Positions 14,951-26,030 of a stretch of 64,000 bases of DNA are shown in pieces; the stretch's first letter is position 1; the number at the start of each line of letters is the position of its first letter. The notes under the pieces were generated by a model, which saw only the letters and a list, made by a program, of their open reading frames with translations, ran no database searches and had not been told where the DNA came from. The position numbers and the translations under genes were made by a program. This DNA comes from Geothrix sp. SG200 (GTDB taxonomy: Bacteria; Acidobacteriota; Holophagae; Holophagales; Holophagaceae), in the NCBI RefSeq assembly GCF_022808935.1, contig NZ_JAKZFR010000003.1:62001-126000 (forward strand). Reading direction: 5' to 3'.

Positions 14951-16846
14951 CTACCCCAACAGCGGAAGCCAGGCCGCCTGCTGCGACTTGGGCAGGGTCT
15001 TCACGCGCTCGAGCAGGAGCAGGCGCGCCTGCCAGGACTTGTCGCTGGGGAACAGGGCCCGGCCCTGGCGCAGATCCTCGGCGGCCGCGTCCCACTTGGC
15101 CTGGCCGGCATGGGCCGCGCAGAAGGCCAGGTGCAGACTGGCAGCCTTGGCGCGGAGGGCGGGATCGTCGGGCTGGGCCCGCAGGAGCGCATCCATGACT
15201 TTGGCCGCGGCCTCGAGATCGCCGGCCTGGAGGTGCTTCTGGAATTCGGGGAGGGTCGCCCCGACGGCCCCGCCGGGCAGAGCGGCCTTGGCCTTCTCCA
15301 GCAGCTGGGCGGCGGCGGCGTCGCCGGGATTCTGGGCCAGGATGTACTGGGCCCGGAAATAGGCCCGGAGCGGATCCGCCTCCAGGGCCGACTCACCCTC
15401 GCGGAGGATCGCAGCGGGCGTTTCGGTGAGGTCGGGCGACTGGGCCTGCTGGGCGACGGGAGCGATGGCCGCCTGGCGGGCGGCCTTGACGGCTTCCTTC
15501 AGCTCCTGGTCCCTGCGGTAGGAGTGGATCGCGTAGAGGGCCACCGTCAGCGTCAGGGCGCTCCCCCCGGTGATGGCCCAGACCTTCGGCTCCCGGAGCC
15601 AGGGAAGGTTGGACGAGGCTTCCTGGAGGCGGGCCGGCAGGCTCAGGCCCTCCCGCGGGGCCGGGGCGCTCCGGGTCATGGAGGCGGGAGGCTCCACGCG
15701 GCCGGGATCGGTGACGATGAGGGTGGGCTCCTCCTCCACCATGGCGATGCGGTCCGGGAGGTCCAGGCTGATGCCGGAGCTGGAGGTTCCGGCCCGGGGC
15801 TGGGGCCGCCGGCAGCGCTCGAGCCCCGCCAGGACCTCGGGGTTTCCGGGCGCCAGCCGGAGGGCCTGCTGATAGGTGAAGGCGGCCTCATCGGGACGCT
15901 GGAGGGTCAACAGGTGCTCGGCCTGCCGGAGCTTGAGGGCCAGGGCCTCCGCCTCGGGGGTCGGGGCAGGGGCGGCGGGGCTCACGGCCGACGCCGGGGG
16001 CAGCGCAGGGGTTGGTGCGGGAGGTGGGGGCTGGACCGGCGCGGGCTGGGCCGCGGCCTGGGTCACTTCCTTCCGCGCCTGGCGGAGGTACCCCCGGATC
16101 TCCTCCCGGTGGGGTTCCAGGGCGAGCACGTGCTCCCACTTGGAGATGGCCTCTTCCGTGAGTCCCATGTCGTAGAGCTGCACCGCCTCGCGAAGCAGCT
16201 TGTCCACGTCCTCGTCGGCCTGGGGGGCCGGCTCCTCGGCGGGAGCGGCGGGAGCCGTTCCCTGCAGGGGCGGGAGCCCAAGCTCGCGGCGGGCGCCATT
16301 GGCGTAGCCCAGGGCCAGGCTCTGGGTGGGATCGAGGGCCAGGGCCTGTTCCCACTTCTGGAGGGCGTCAGCCACCTGGCCCATGTCGTAGAGCGTGCAG
16401 CCCTCGATGACCAGGCGTTCGGGCTCCACGTGAGGGGGGGGCGGCGGGGCGACCGGCGTGGACGGAACCGGCGTGGACGGACCCAGTGCGGGCGGAGCCG
16501 GCGCGGGAGGGTGGGCGGGAGGTGGAGGAAGCGGGGTTGGCGGCGCCGTGACCACGGCCGGCGCGGGCGCAGGCACGGGAGAGGGGGGTGCGGGAGACGG
16601 GGGCTGGACCGGCTCGGGAAGGGGTGTGGGGGGTTGGGGCGGAACGGCCTGGGCCACGACCCGCTCCTCCTCCTGCCGCTGGGCCAGCAGGCGGTCGCGA
16701 ACGGCCAGAAGGCGTTCCCGGGCTTCGGCGTGGGCGGGCTGCTGCTTGAGGATCGCCTGCCAGATCTGCCCGGCCTTGACGATCTCGCCCTGGGCGAACA
16801 GCTGGTCCGCCTGGCGGAGATAGGGCGCGTAGGGATCTGGCGTCAT
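14951..16846 (-). CDS. TPR protein with proline-rich linkers and one membrane segment
   Basis: The 631-residue protein begins with a TPR-like unit (MTPDPYAPYLRQADQLFAQ). It continues through long Pro/Ala linkers and two near-identical repeat units built on LYDMGQVADALQKWEQALALDP and LYDMGLTEEAISKWEHVLALEP. A membrane helix near residue 440 (VWAITGGSALTLTVALYAI) precedes a second TPR block at the C-terminus. There is no catalytic motif. It is the last gene of a minus-strand run with a zinc-ribbon/FHA protein 35 bases upstream, so it may be a scaffold whose partners are recognised by the FHA domain. The start agrees with where homology and low-complexity sequence begin; a longer frame is a shadow of the FHA gene. 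Confidence 0.78.
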   Translation of the reverse strand: MTPDPYAPYLRQADQLFAQGEIVKAGQIWQAILKQQPAHAEARERLLAVRDRLLAQRQEEERVVAQAVPPQPPTPLPEPVQPPSPAPPSPVPAPAPAVVTAPPTPLPPPPAHPPAPAPPALGPSTPVPSTPVAPPPPPHVEPERLVIEGCTLYDMGQVADALQKWEQALALDPTQSLALGYANGARRELGLPPLQGTAPAAPAEEPAPQADEDVDKLLREAVQLYDMGLTEEAISKWEHVLALEPHREEIRGYLRQARKEVTQAAAQPAPVQPPPPAPTPALPPASAVSPAAPAPTPEAEALALKLRQAEHLLTLQRPDEAAFTYQQALRLAPGNPEVLAGLERCRRPQPRAGTSSSGISLDLPDRIAMVEEEPTLIVTDPGRVEPPASMTRSAPAPREGLSLPARLQEASSNLPWLREPKVWAITGGSALTLTVALYAIHSYRRDQELKEAVKAARQAAIAPVAQQAQSPDLTETPAAILREGESALEADPLRAYFRAQYILAQNPGDAAAAQLLEKAKAALPGGAVGATLPEFQKHLQAGDLEAAAKVMDALLRAQPDDPALRAKAASLHLAFCAAHAGQAKWDAAAEDLRQGRALFPSDKSWQARLLLLERVKTLPKSQQAAWLPLLG

Positions 16847-16881
16847 GGCTTGGCTCGGTTCAGGTCGTGGGATGGCGGAAT

Positions 16882-17526
16882 TCAGTGCAGCGGGTACTCG
16901 GAGGTGTTGCGCACCAGCAGCATGAAGGTGCTGTTCCCGCAGGTGAATTCCTGCTGGCTGACGAGCTGGACCGGACCTGTGATGCGTTCGCCGTTGACCT
17001 GGGTGCCGTTGGTGGAGTCCTGGTCGGTGATCCACACCGACCCGTCCGCCCGGATCTCCAGCAACGCGTGGCGGCGGGAGGTCTCGGGATCCTGGGTGAT
17101 GACGTCGCCCTCCTCCCGCCCGATGACGATGAGGGGCCGCTCCAGCACTTGAACGGTGGAGGCCTGGGGGCCCGTGAGGAAGGCCAGGCTGAACTTGAGC
17201 CCCGCGGGCAGGCCACCGGGCTGGATGCCGGCGGCCGCCAGGAGGGAGTCGCGGTCCCGGCGGGCGGTGGACCGGGCGGAAGCCAGCGTCGCCTCCATGG
17301 CGGGATCCTGCTCGGGAAGGGGGGCGGTCATGACCAGGGGCCGGGTCGGCGGCGCGGGGGCGGGAATGGGCGCCGGCTGCGGGGCGGGAACCGCCGGCAC
17401 CGCCGGGTTCGCCACCTCGAAGACATGGGCACACTTCGGGCACTTGAACCGCTTGGTCCGGGCTTGGCCGAACCGGCTGTCGTCGTACTGGAAGCGGGCC
17501 TGGCAGGCCGAGCAAACCACAATCAT
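16882..17526 (-). CDS. Zinc-ribbon and FHA domain protein
   Basis: The 214-residue cytoplasmic protein opens with an MJ0042-type zinc ribbon (CSACQARFQYDDSRFG...FKCPKCAHVF). A Pro-rich linker follows, then an FHA domain (about residues 125-205) with the conserved IGREEGDVI, SRRHALLEI and DSTNGTQVNG elements that bind phosphothreonine. It probably reads Ser/Thr phosphorylation, and a Hanks-type kinase is encoded at 43.3-45.0 kb. It lies between the LolA-like and TPR genes, with gaps of about 35 bases. Confidence 0.88.
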   Translation of the reverse strand: MIVVCSACQARFQYDDSRFGQARTKRFKCPKCAHVFEVANPAVPAVPAPQPAPIPAPAPPTRPLVMTAPLPEQDPAMEATLASARSTARRDRDSLLAAAGIQPGGLPAGLKFSLAFLTGPQASTVQVLERPLIVIGREEGDVITQDPETSRRHALLEIRADGSVWITDQDSTNGTQVNGERITGPVQLVSQQEFTCGNSTFMLLVRNTSEYPLH

Positions 17527-17560
17527 CGGGCCCCCGTCTGATCTCCTGTGCAGTCTACCG

Positions 17561-18256
17561 CTACTTCTTGCGGGTGGCGAAGAAGCTGAAGTCGCTCTTC
17601 AGGGGAATGCCCTCGGGAAGCTTGAAGCCGGTCACCGCGGCCGGCAGGGCCTGGTTGATCCGGAGCGGGCCCAGCTCCACCAGCCAGGAATCCCCGCTGC
17701 GCTCGACCCACTGGACCTGCCGGGGCAGCCAGGTCTCCTTGTCGACCCAGAGGTTCAGGGCATGCATCCGCTTGCGCATGGAGAGGGTGCGGGGCGTCAT
17801 GGCCAGCAGCCAGGTGCCGGCGGGATCCTTGGATTCCCCGAGCTGGATCTGGAAGTACTCCGACAAGTAGCTGAGCCTCTGGCCCAGGCCCAGGAACTTG
17901 CGGTTGGCGTTCTTGATGAGGCCGATCTTCATCAGCTCGCCGGCGCGGGCCTCGGGGCTGTAGGAGATCAGGGCCTTGGGCGTGAGATGGAGGATCAGGT
18001 CCTCCGGCGGCTGGAAAGCGAAGTGGACGAAGTCGGACCCCTGCAGGTAGAGGGTCCCCTTCGTCACCGAGGGCGTCTTCAGCAGGGCCCGCCGCAGGGT
18101 CAGGGTGAAGGGGCATTGAAGGGTCTGCACCTGGGCCTGCGCGGCGTCGAAGCGCTCCACGGCCTCGCGCAGGGAAGGAGGAGCCCCCTGGGCGCCCAGG
18201 GACGGGGCCAGGGCGGGCAGGACCAGGAGGAGGTGGGCCAGGGCGCGTCGAAGCAT
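17561..18256 (-). CDS. LolA-like outer-membrane lipoprotein carrier family protein
   Basis: The 231-residue exported protein has a signal peptide (about residues 1-22) and the LolA/LolB-type fold signature: a FDAAQAQVQTLQCPFTLTLRR start, alternating beta strands (KGTLYLQGSDFVHFAF) and LNLWVDKETWLPRQVQW. LolA carries lipoproteins across the periplasm. The sequence is divergent, so it may be a paralogue with another hydrophobic cargo. It is cotranscribed with the MBL hydrolase upstream (16-base gap). Confidence 0.75.
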   Translation of the reverse strand: MLRRALAHLLLVLPALAPSLGAQGAPPSLREAVERFDAAQAQVQTLQCPFTLTLRRALLKTPSVTKGTLYLQGSDFVHFAFQPPEDLILHLTPKALISYSPEARAGELMKIGLIKNANRKFLGLGQRLSYLSEYFQIQLGESKDPAGTWLLAMTPRTLSMRKRMHALNLWVDKETWLPRQVQWVERSGDSWLVELGPLRINQALPAAVTGFKLPEGIPLKSDFSFFATRKK

Positions 18257-18272
18257 CGGTCTCCTTGGGGCC

Positions 18273-19052
18273 TCAGGCCACGGCCGGGGGCAGGGCGAGG
18301 GGATCCCGCTGGTGGGCCAGGTGCAGGGCCACAGCGGTGCCCCGGAGGACCTCCTCCGCGGCGAAGCGGGCGAGGCCGGGATCGTTGTTGGATTCGCTCA
18401 GGTGCGCCAGCACGACCTGCTTGAGGCGGGGCGACAGGACCCGGCCCAGCAGCTCGGCCATGGCGGCGTTGCTCAGATGACCCACGCGGCTGAGGATGCG
18501 CGCCTTGAGCTGAGGCGGATAGTCCCCCTCGCGCAGCATGTCCACGTCATGGTTGGCCTCCAGCACCAGCAGGTCCAGGTCCTGGAGGTGGTCCGCCACC
18601 AGCGCCGTGGGGTGGCCGAGGTCGGTCACCACGGCCGCGGCGGCTGCCCCCGCCTCGATGCGGTAGGCCACGGGATCCTCGGCATCGTGGGGCAGGGTGA
18701 AGGGCAGCACGCGCCAGCCCTCCCAGTCGCGGGGCCGGCCGGCCTCCACCTCGATCCAGCGGGAGGCCGGGATCTCGATCCCCTGGATCCGCTCGACGGC
18801 CTCGCGGGTGGCGGCGGTGGCCAGGATGGCCCAGTCCGTGCGCCGAAGGATCACGCCCACCGCCGCGATGTGGTCCGAGTGCTCGTGGGTGAGCGCAAGG
18901 GCGTGAACGGAGCCTGAGTCCAGTTCCAGGGCCTCCAGGCGCCGGCGGATCTGGAGCAGGGAGATGCCCGCGTCGATGAGCAACGTCCGTCCTCCCTCTG
19001 AGAGGGCGTGGCAGTTCCCCTTGGAACCCGAGGCCAGGGCCGCGTAGTGCAT
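18273..19052 (-). CDS. MBL-fold metallohydrolase, YycJ/WalJ-like
   Basis: The 259-residue protein starts with ASGSKGNCHALSEGGRTLLIDAG and has the metal motif THEHSDH, both typical of the WalJ/YycJ group of metallo-beta-lactamase-fold enzymes, which are 5'-to-3' exonuclease-like. Further ligands appear in VTDLGHPT, LEANHD and VLAHLSESNN. In Bacillus this gene sits beside walRK; here no such kinase is near, so only the enzyme class is supported. It is divergent from a GNAT gene, and their possible starts overlap. Confidence 0.87.
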   Translation of the reverse strand: MHYAALASGSKGNCHALSEGGRTLLIDAGISLLQIRRRLEALELDSGSVHALALTHEHSDHIAAVGVILRRTDWAILATAATREAVERIQGIEIPASRWIEVEAGRPRDWEGWRVLPFTLPHDAEDPVAYRIEAGAAAAAVVTDLGHPTALVADHLQDLDLLVLEANHDVDMLREGDYPPQLKARILSRVGHLSNAAMAELLGRVLSPRLKQVVLAHLSESNNDPGLARFAAEEVLRGTAVALHLAHQRDPLALPPAVA

Positions 19053-19080
19053 GGCCCAGGATAACGCCTACACTGACCGC

Positions 19081-19581
19081 ATGAGCCCTTCCCTCCGCCC
19101 CTCCACCACCGCCGACCTGGACATTCACGTGGCCCATCGCGTGGCCCTGTTCCGTGACATGGAGAAAGCCTCCGAGGACGGGCTGCGGCGCATGGCGGAG
19201 ACGTTCCGCGTCCTGCTCCGGAACTGGATGGTGTCGGGACAGTGCCGCGGCTTCCTGATGGAGGAGGACGGCCGGCCCGTGGCCGGGGTGCTCATGCTGA
19301 TGAAGGAGTCCCTCCCCACGCCCGTGACGCCGCTCTCCGTCCGGGGCTACCTCTTCAACATCTACACGGAGCCGTCGCACCGGCGCCAGGGCCTCGCCGC
19401 CCGCCTCACGGACGCGGCCCTGGACCTGGCCCGCGAGTGCGGGCTGGAGATCATGGAACTGCACGCGAGCATCGAGGCGGAGGGCCTCTACCAGCGCATG
19501 GGCTTCGTGCCCACCAGCGAGATGCGGCTGGTGATGGGGGCCGGGATCAAGACGCCGAAGCAGTGGAAGCATCGCCACTAG
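19081..19581 (+). CDS. GNAT family N-acetyltransferase
   Basis: The 166-residue protein has the GNAT acetyl-CoA pyrophosphate loop EPSHRRQGLAARLTDAAL and a C-terminal LYQRMGFVPT motif. The acceptor substrate is unknown. An upstream ATG at 19051 would overlap the divergent MBL gene and lacks a ribosome binding site. The ATG at 19081 has no clear ribosome binding site either, but TACACT a few bases before it could be a -10 box for a leaderless message. Its 3' end overlaps the convergent CPBP gene by 35 bases. Confidence 0.83.
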   Translation: MSPSLRPSTTADLDIHVAHRVALFRDMEKASEDGLRRMAETFRVLLRNWMVSGQCRGFLMEEDGRPVAGVLMLMKESLPTPVTPLSVRGYLFNIYTEPSHRRQGLAARLTDAALDLARECGLEIMELHASIEAEGLYQRMGFVPTSEMRLVMGAGIKTPKQWKHRH

Positions 19582-20416
19582 GCCAGCCCTTCCACCGCCA
19601 CAATCCCAGCACGGCCGCGCCGCAGACCAGGGCGCAGACCGCGCTGGCCTCCAGGCCGAAGGCGCCCCCCGTCAGCCACTCCGGCCGGCCATGGAAGACC
19701 GGCGTCCACCAGCCCGGCGTCTCGGTGCCACTCACGCCGAAGCCCAGGAGATTGCCCTGGGTCCAGTTCCAGCCCAGGTGCACGCCGATGGGCAGGGCCA
19801 GGCTGCCCGTGCGCTTCCAGCACAGGCCCAGGAGCAGGGCCGCCAGGGCGATGTTCAGGGTGGCCCAGGCTTTCGTGGCCCCGGTCATGCCCGGGTTCCC
19901 CCAGTGCACGAGGGCGAAGGCCAGGGCGAAGAGGGTCTGTGTGAGGCCGAAGCCCAGGCCCCGGACGGCGCGCTGGAAGGCATAGCCGCGGAAGAGGACC
20001 TCCTCGAAACAGGCCACGGCCAGGAAGAGCCAAGCTCCCGCCGCCAGGTCGGCGGCCCCCGTTCCGGGCGTCCGGACCCAGTGGAAGCCGCCCAGCCCGC
20101 GGATGAGCCCCGCGGTCGCCAACATCAGGAGGCAGCCCCCCGCCGTGCCCACGAAGAGCCCCCGCAGGAAACGCCTGTCGGGGTGGAGGCCCACCTCGGC
20201 GAGGGACGCCCGCTCGGCGCGGAGGCAGAGCCAGGTGACGGCGAGCAGGAGGGCGACATCGAGCCATCGCCCCGGGAGCAGGGTCCCCCAGGCGGCGGGC
20301 CAGAGCCGGGCCAGGGGGGCCGCGCCGGAGGCGGCGAGGGCGAAGAGTGCCACGAATCCGAGCACCTTCCAGCCGTTGCGGACCGTGCCGCGGCTGTCGA
20401 TGAACACACTGCGCAT
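19547..20416 (-). CDS. CPBP family intramembrane metalloprotease
   Basis: This 289-residue protein has about seven to eight membrane segments and the CPBP (CAAX protease/bacteriocin-processing) motifs: FEEVLFRGYAFQ, a histidine in FALVHWGNPG, and GVHLGWNW. These residues bind zinc in the membrane. Bacterial members process peptides or have unknown substrates. No peptide gene is visible next to it. The 3' end overlaps the GNAT gene on the other strand. Confidence 0.88.
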   Translation of the reverse strand: MRSVFIDSRGTVRNGWKVLGFVALFALAASGAAPLARLWPAAWGTLLPGRWLDVALLLAVTWLCLRAERASLAEVGLHPDRRFLRGLFVGTAGGCLLMLATAGLIRGLGGFHWVRTPGTGAADLAAGAWLFLAVACFEEVLFRGYAFQRAVRGLGFGLTQTLFALAFALVHWGNPGMTGATKAWATLNIALAALLLGLCWKRTGSLALPIGVHLGWNWTQGNLLGFGVSGTETPGWWTPVFHGRPEWLTGGAFGLEASAVCALVCGAAVLGLWRWKGWPSGDASTASAS

Positions 20417-20476
20417 GGGGCTCCTGGGGATCGAGGCAGGGCGCGGGTGGGTCCCGCGCCGAACCGGGTCCAGCGT

Positions 20477-21553
20477 CTAGGGGAGGGTCTCCAGGGGCCG
20501 CAGGTCCCACTCCGCATCGAAGGTGACCTGGAGGGCCGGACCTGCTTTGGGATCCACGCCCGCGCGCCAGACCGTGAGCGTGTTGAGCCCCCGCCAGCGA
20601 CCCGGAGTGCCGCTGTCCGGCCGCATGTCCCAGGCCTGGTCCTGCCGGCCGGCCTCCGGGGCATCCCCCTGGGCGATCTTGTACCCGACGAGGTAGAGGC
20701 GGTCCTTCTGCATGAACCCGGACACCGGGGGCAGGGCCGGGCCCTCCACCCAGTGGGCGGCGGCGCCCACCTGGAGGAGGGGCGCCGTCGGGTCGGGTTT
20801 GGCCACCCAGTCCCTGGGCCAGGTTTCCGATTCCTTCAGGAGGGTCTTGTCGTGGCCGGAGATGCGCCGGATCTTGACCCGCGTCTTCGTGATCCGGAAG
20901 CTCCGGGCGGCCAGGGGCTCGGTGACCCGTTCCGGCCGGCCAGTCTCGACGGCCTTGAGCAGCGATTCGTAGTCGAACATCGCCGGCGTGTCCTCCGCGG
21001 AGGCATGCAGGCTCTCCAGCTTCCCGCCCTGGGCCAGGACGGCCTGCGCATGACGCTTCATCGCGTCCCACTCGCCCAGGTGGGCCGACACAAAGAAGCA
21101 GTGGATGAGCTCGCGGGGGTTCAGGGCGGGCTGGTCCGCCACGGCCGCGTAGGCGGCCTTCATCCGGACCGGGTCCAGCAGGCGCCAGGCCAGCTCCAGC
21201 CGCATGGCGTTCCGGGGGCGCGTCAGGTCGCCGCCCACGGTCTCCAGCAGCGTCCAGGCCTTCTGGAGTTCGGCCTGCCCCTGCGCGGCCTTCAAGTAGG
21301 ATCCATCCATCCCGTGGTTGAGGCCCCGGATCAGGCTGGTGGCCCAGAGCCAGGATGCCGCGGCGTAGCGGGCCTTCTCCGGCTCCTTGGCGGGATCCAT
21401 GGCCAGCGCGGCGGCGCGTAGCGGGCTGCCCACCTCCAGGTCCTTCTTCCCGGCCGGGTCCTGCTTCTCGAGCCGGGCCATGGATTCCAGGAAGGCCCGC
21501 TCGTCCTGGGCGGCGAGGGCGAGGGTGGCCAGGGCCAGGAGGATGGGGCGCAT
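20477..21553 (-). CDS. Exported protein of unknown function
   Basis: The 358-residue product has a short signal peptide (MRPILLALATLALA) and no domain that I recognise. The first half is helical (repeated AAA.. and W/L-rich segments) and the second half looks beta-rich (AHWVEGPALPP, RLYLVGYKI, LQVTFDAEWDLRPL). It lies eight bases before the acyl-CoA carboxylase gene on the same strand, but downstream of it, so the pair may share a message. No function is proposed. Confidence 0.75.
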   Translation of the reverse strand: MRPILLALATLALAAQDERAFLESMARLEKQDPAGKKDLEVGSPLRAAALAMDPAKEPEKARYAAASWLWATSLIRGLNHGMDGSYLKAAQGQAELQKAWTLLETVGGDLTRPRNAMRLELAWRLLDPVRMKAAYAAVADQPALNPRELIHCFFVSAHLGEWDAMKRHAQAVLAQGGKLESLHASAEDTPAMFDYESLLKAVETGRPERVTEPLAARSFRITKTRVKIRRISGHDKTLLKESETWPRDWVAKPDPTAPLLQVGAAAHWVEGPALPPVSGFMQKDRLYLVGYKIAQGDAPEAGRQDQAWDMRPDSGTPGRWRGLNTLTVWRAGVDPKAGPALQVTFDAEWDLRPLETLP

Positions 21554-21561
21554 GGCGGCTC

Positions 21562-23100
<1,539 letters not shown>

Positions 23101-23245
23101 GGCGGCTCCAGGTTCGGGCAACGGGCAGCGGGCAACGGATCGCGTGGGGATCGGCTGCCAGTTTAACCGACCGCGAGGGGGCCCCGCAGGCCGGGCCTGG
23201 GCCCTCGGGGCCCCAAGGAGGGTCATGCCAGGGGGATGGAAGCTC

Positions 23246-25105
23246 CTAGCGGATGGGCCGGGGCCGGGTCATGGCCTCCAGGCTGAAGGCCTCGTCCAGC
23301 TCGGCGGGGCTCAGGTAGGCCTTGCGGAGGATGATCTCGCGCACGGCCACGCCGGTCTCCAGGGCCTCCTTGGCCACCTCGGTGGCCCGCTTGTAGCCGA
23401 TGGCCGGCATGATGGCGGTGACGATGCCGATGCTGTGCTCCACCAGGTCGCGGCAGCGGTCCCGGTTGGCGGTGACGCCCACGATGCACTTGGTGGTGAG
23501 GACGTTCACGGCGGCCGTCAGGGTGCGGAGGCTGGTGGCCAGGCTGTAGGCCAGCACGGGCTCCATCACGTTGAGCTGCAGCTGGCCGGCCTCTGCCGCC
23601 AGGGTGATGGTCAGGTCGTTGCCGATGACCGAGTAGGCCACCTGGTTCACCACCTCGGGGATCACCGGGTTCACCTTGCCGGGCATGATGCTGCTGCCGG
23701 GCTGCATGGGGGGCAGGTTGATCTCACCGAAGCCGCAGCGGGGGCCGCTGCTGAGCAGGCGAAGGTCGTTGCACATCTTGCTGAGCTTCACGGCGGCGCG
23801 CTTGACGGCGCCGGAGAACATGACGAAGGCGCCGGTGTCCGGGGTGGCCTCCACGAGGTTCTCGGCCAGGACGATCTCCAGGCCCGTGATCTTCCGCAGC
23901 TCCTCCACCACCGTCTCCGGGTAGCTCGGGTCGGCGCAGATGCCCGTGCCGATGGCCGTGCCGCCCATGTTCACCTCGAGGAAGAGCCGGGCGCACTCCT
24001 GGAGCCGCAGGATATCCTCGCCGGTGGTGACGGCAAAGGCCTCGAACTCCTGGCCCAGAGTCATCGGCACCGCGTCCTGGAGCTGGGTGCGGCCCATCTT
24101 GATGACATCGGCGAACTCGTGGCCCTTGGCGTGCAGGGCGGCCTTCAGGCGCTCCATGGCGTCCAGCAGGTTGCGCAGCATGAAGATGGTGCTCAGGCGC
24201 AGGGCCGTGGGGTAGACGTCGTTGGTGCTCTGGCCCAGGTTCACGTGGTCGTTGGGATGGCAGTGGGCGTACTCGCCGCGCTTGTGCCCCAGCAGCTCCA
24301 GGGCGCGGTTGGCGATGACTTCGTTGGCGTTCATGTTGGTGGACGTACCCGCGCCGCCCTGAACCATGTCCGTGGGGAAGTGGCCGTGCCAGTGGCCGTC
24401 GATGATCTCCTGCGAAGCGCGGTCGATGGCCGCCGCGATGGCCAGGTCCAGCAGGCCCAGCTTCGCGTTGGCGCGAGCCGCCGCCTGCTTGACCATGGCC
24501 AGGGCGCGGATCATGGCCGGGAAGTGGCTGGTGGGCGTGCCCGTGATGGGGAAGTTGTGGACGGCGCGCAGGGTCTGGACGCCGAAGAGGGCGTCCTCGG
24601 GCACGTCCAGGGGGCCGAGGAGGTCCGATTCCCGCCGCGTCTGGCCGCTGGCGTAGGCCTGCTCGCGCCCGGTGCGCGGGGTGGCGGAGTACAGGATCCG
24701 CCGATGCAGCACGTTGGCGACCTTGCTGAGCACGGCGATGGCCGCGGCGCCGTCCTGGCCGAGGCTCTGGAGGACGGTCTCGCGGTCCAGGTCCAGGAGC
24801 ACGGCCGGGGTGAGCGCGGTGGCCGTGGCCGAGTGGGGGCTGGGCGCCAGGAAGGACTGCTCGCCGGCCACGTCGCCGGGGCCCAAGATCACGACGGGCT
24901 CGGGCCCGTCGCCGTTGTCCCGGGTGATCTCGACGCGGCCCTCCGCGATGACCGTGGCGCCCTTGCGGGGGTCGCCTTGGGTGAAGAGGCGGGTGTCCGC
25001 GGGCACTTCCCTCCGGCGGGCGGCCTTGGCGATCAGGCCCAGGTCGGGGTCGGACAGGCCCGAGAAGATTTCGCAGCGGCGCAGGACAGACGTGATGGCA
25101 TCCAT
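23246..25105 (-). CDS. Cyclic-nucleotide-binding domain fused to aspartate ammonia-lyase
   Basis: The 619-residue protein is about 150 residues longer than normal aspartase. Residues 1-120 form a cNMP-binding domain like that of CRP ([51 protein letters not shown]). The rest is a complete fumarate-lyase-family aspartase with [15 protein letters not shown], the [11 protein letters not shown] segment and the signature [11 protein letters not shown]. It converts aspartate to fumarate and ammonia. The arrangement suggests control of aspartate breakdown by a nucleotide or another small ligand, which is inference. The cNMP domain lacks a DNA-binding helix. It consumes the same aspartate that feeds the lysine operon. 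Confidence 0.92.
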   Translation of the reverse strand: MDAITSVLRRCEIFSGLSDPDLGLIAKAARRREVPADTRLFTQGDPRKGATVIAEGRVEITRDNGDGPEPVVILGPGDVAGEQSFLAPSPHSATATALTPAVLLDLDRETVLQSLGQDGAAAIAVLSKVANVLHRRILYSATPRTGREQAYASGQTRRESDLLGPLDVPEDALFGVQTLRAVHNFPITGTPTSHFPAMIRALAMVKQAAARANAKLGLLDLAIAAAIDRASQEIIDGHWHGHFPTDMVQGGAGTSTNMNANEVIANRALELLGHKRGEYAHCHPNDHVNLGQSTNDVYPTALRLSTIFMLRNLLDAMERLKAALHAKGHEFADVIKMGRTQLQDAVPMTLGQEFEAFAVTTGEDILRLQECARLFLEVNMGGTAIGTGICADPSYPETVVEELRKITGLEIVLAENLVEATPDTGAFVMFSGAVKRAAVKLSKMCNDLRLLSSGPRCGFGEINLPPMQPGSSIMPGKVNPVIPEVVNQVAYSVIGNDLTITLAAEAGQLQLNVMEPVLAYSLATSLRTLTAAVNVLTTKCIVGVTANRDRCRDLVEHSIGIVTAIMPAIGYKRATEVAKEALETGVAVREIILRKAYLSPAELDEAFSLEAMTRPRPIR

Positions 25106-25160
25106 ACAGGACCTCCGGCCCGAGTGGGGCCAGGGGCCATGGTATCGAGGCCTCTTTACG

Positions 25161-25174
25161 ATTCGGTCACGAAT
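25161..25174. promoter_or_regulatory. Inverted repeat ATTCG-GTCA-CGAAT upstream of the aspartase gene
   Basis: A perfect inverted repeat with five-base arms and a four-base spacer lies 56-69 bases before the aspartase start, in a short stretch poorer in G+C. It may be an operator for the aspartase gene. There is no supporting second copy, so it may be chance. Confidence 0.3.
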
Positions 25175-25218
25175 TGACGGAACGACTTAACGCTCCGCTT
25201 GACGAACGAATCGGGAAA

Positions 25219-25866
25219 CTATCGCCCGCTCTTTTTCCAATCCGCCAGGAAGCCTTCCACGCCCTTGTCGGTGAGGGGGTGCCTCAGCATCTGGTCGAAG
25301 ACCTTGGTGGGGATGGTGGCCACGTGGGCGCCGGCCAGGGCCGCGTCGGTGACGTGGCGGGGCTGGCGGATAGAGGCGGCCAGGCACTGGGTGTCGAACT
25401 CGTAGTTCTCGAAGATGGCCACGATCTCGCGGATGAGCTCCATGCCGTCGAGGTTGATGTCGTCCAGGCGGCCCACGAAGGGGCTCACGTAGGTGGCGCC
25501 GGCCTTGGCGGCCATGAGGGCCTGGGTGGCGCTGAAGCAGAGGGTCACATTGGTGTTGATGCCCTCGGAGGTCAGGGCCTTGCAGGCCTTGAGGCCCTCG
25601 GCGATGAGGGGCAGCTTCACCACCACGTTCTCGTGGATCTTGGCCAGCTTCAGGCCCTCCTGGATCATGGCGGGGGCCTCCAGGCCGATGACCTCGGCGC
25701 TGATGGGGCCGTCCACGATGTCGCAGATCTCGGCGATGATCGCCTCGAAGGGCTTGCCCGTCTCCTTGGCGATGAGGCTGGGGTTGGTGGTCACCCCGTC
25801 CAGCACGCCCAGGGCGTTGATGCGCTTGATCTCGTCGATGTTGGCGGTGTCGATGAAAAACTGCAT
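25219..25866 (-). CDS. tal: Transaldolase (short, fructose-6-phosphate aldolase-like type)
   Basis: The 215-residue TIM-barrel enzyme has the Schiff-base lysine K84 in [11 protein letters not shown], the start [14 protein letters not shown] and the motif [11 protein letters not shown]. The subfamily includes short transaldolases of the pentose-phosphate pathway and fructose-6-phosphate aldolases; sequence inspection cannot separate the two firmly. It follows the aspartase start by about 110 bases on the same strand but lies upstream, and is divergent from thyX. Confidence 0.9.
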   Translation of the reverse strand: MQFFIDTANIDEIKRINALGVLDGVTTNPSLIAKETGKPFEAIIAEICDIVDGPISAEVIGLEAPAMIQEGLKLAKIHENVVVKLPLIAEGLKACKALTSEGINTNVTLCFSATQALMAAKAGATYVSPFVGRLDDINLDGMELIREIVAIFENYEFDTQCLAASIRQPRHVTDAALAGAHVATIPTKVFDQMLRHPLTDKGVEGFLADWKKSGR

Positions 25867-26030
25867 GGTCTTCTCCGAAAGAGGTGGGTCGAATGAGGGA
25901 CCGGCGCCAGTGAAGTTCACGCCCTTCCAGCCCTGTGCCCCGAATGGGGCGAAGAAATACGGCGTGGGGGCTCCCGGCGGACCTTCCATTCTCCCAGGCA
26001 TGGCGGGAAGCTGGAAGCGCGGAGTCTTCC

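Noticed and set aside
14159-17152. A 997-codon open frame on the plus strand
   Set aside because: It lies opposite the flavin reductase, TPR and FHA genes and is low-complexity Gly/Arg-rich; the minus-strand genes have recognisable domains and ribosome binding sites.
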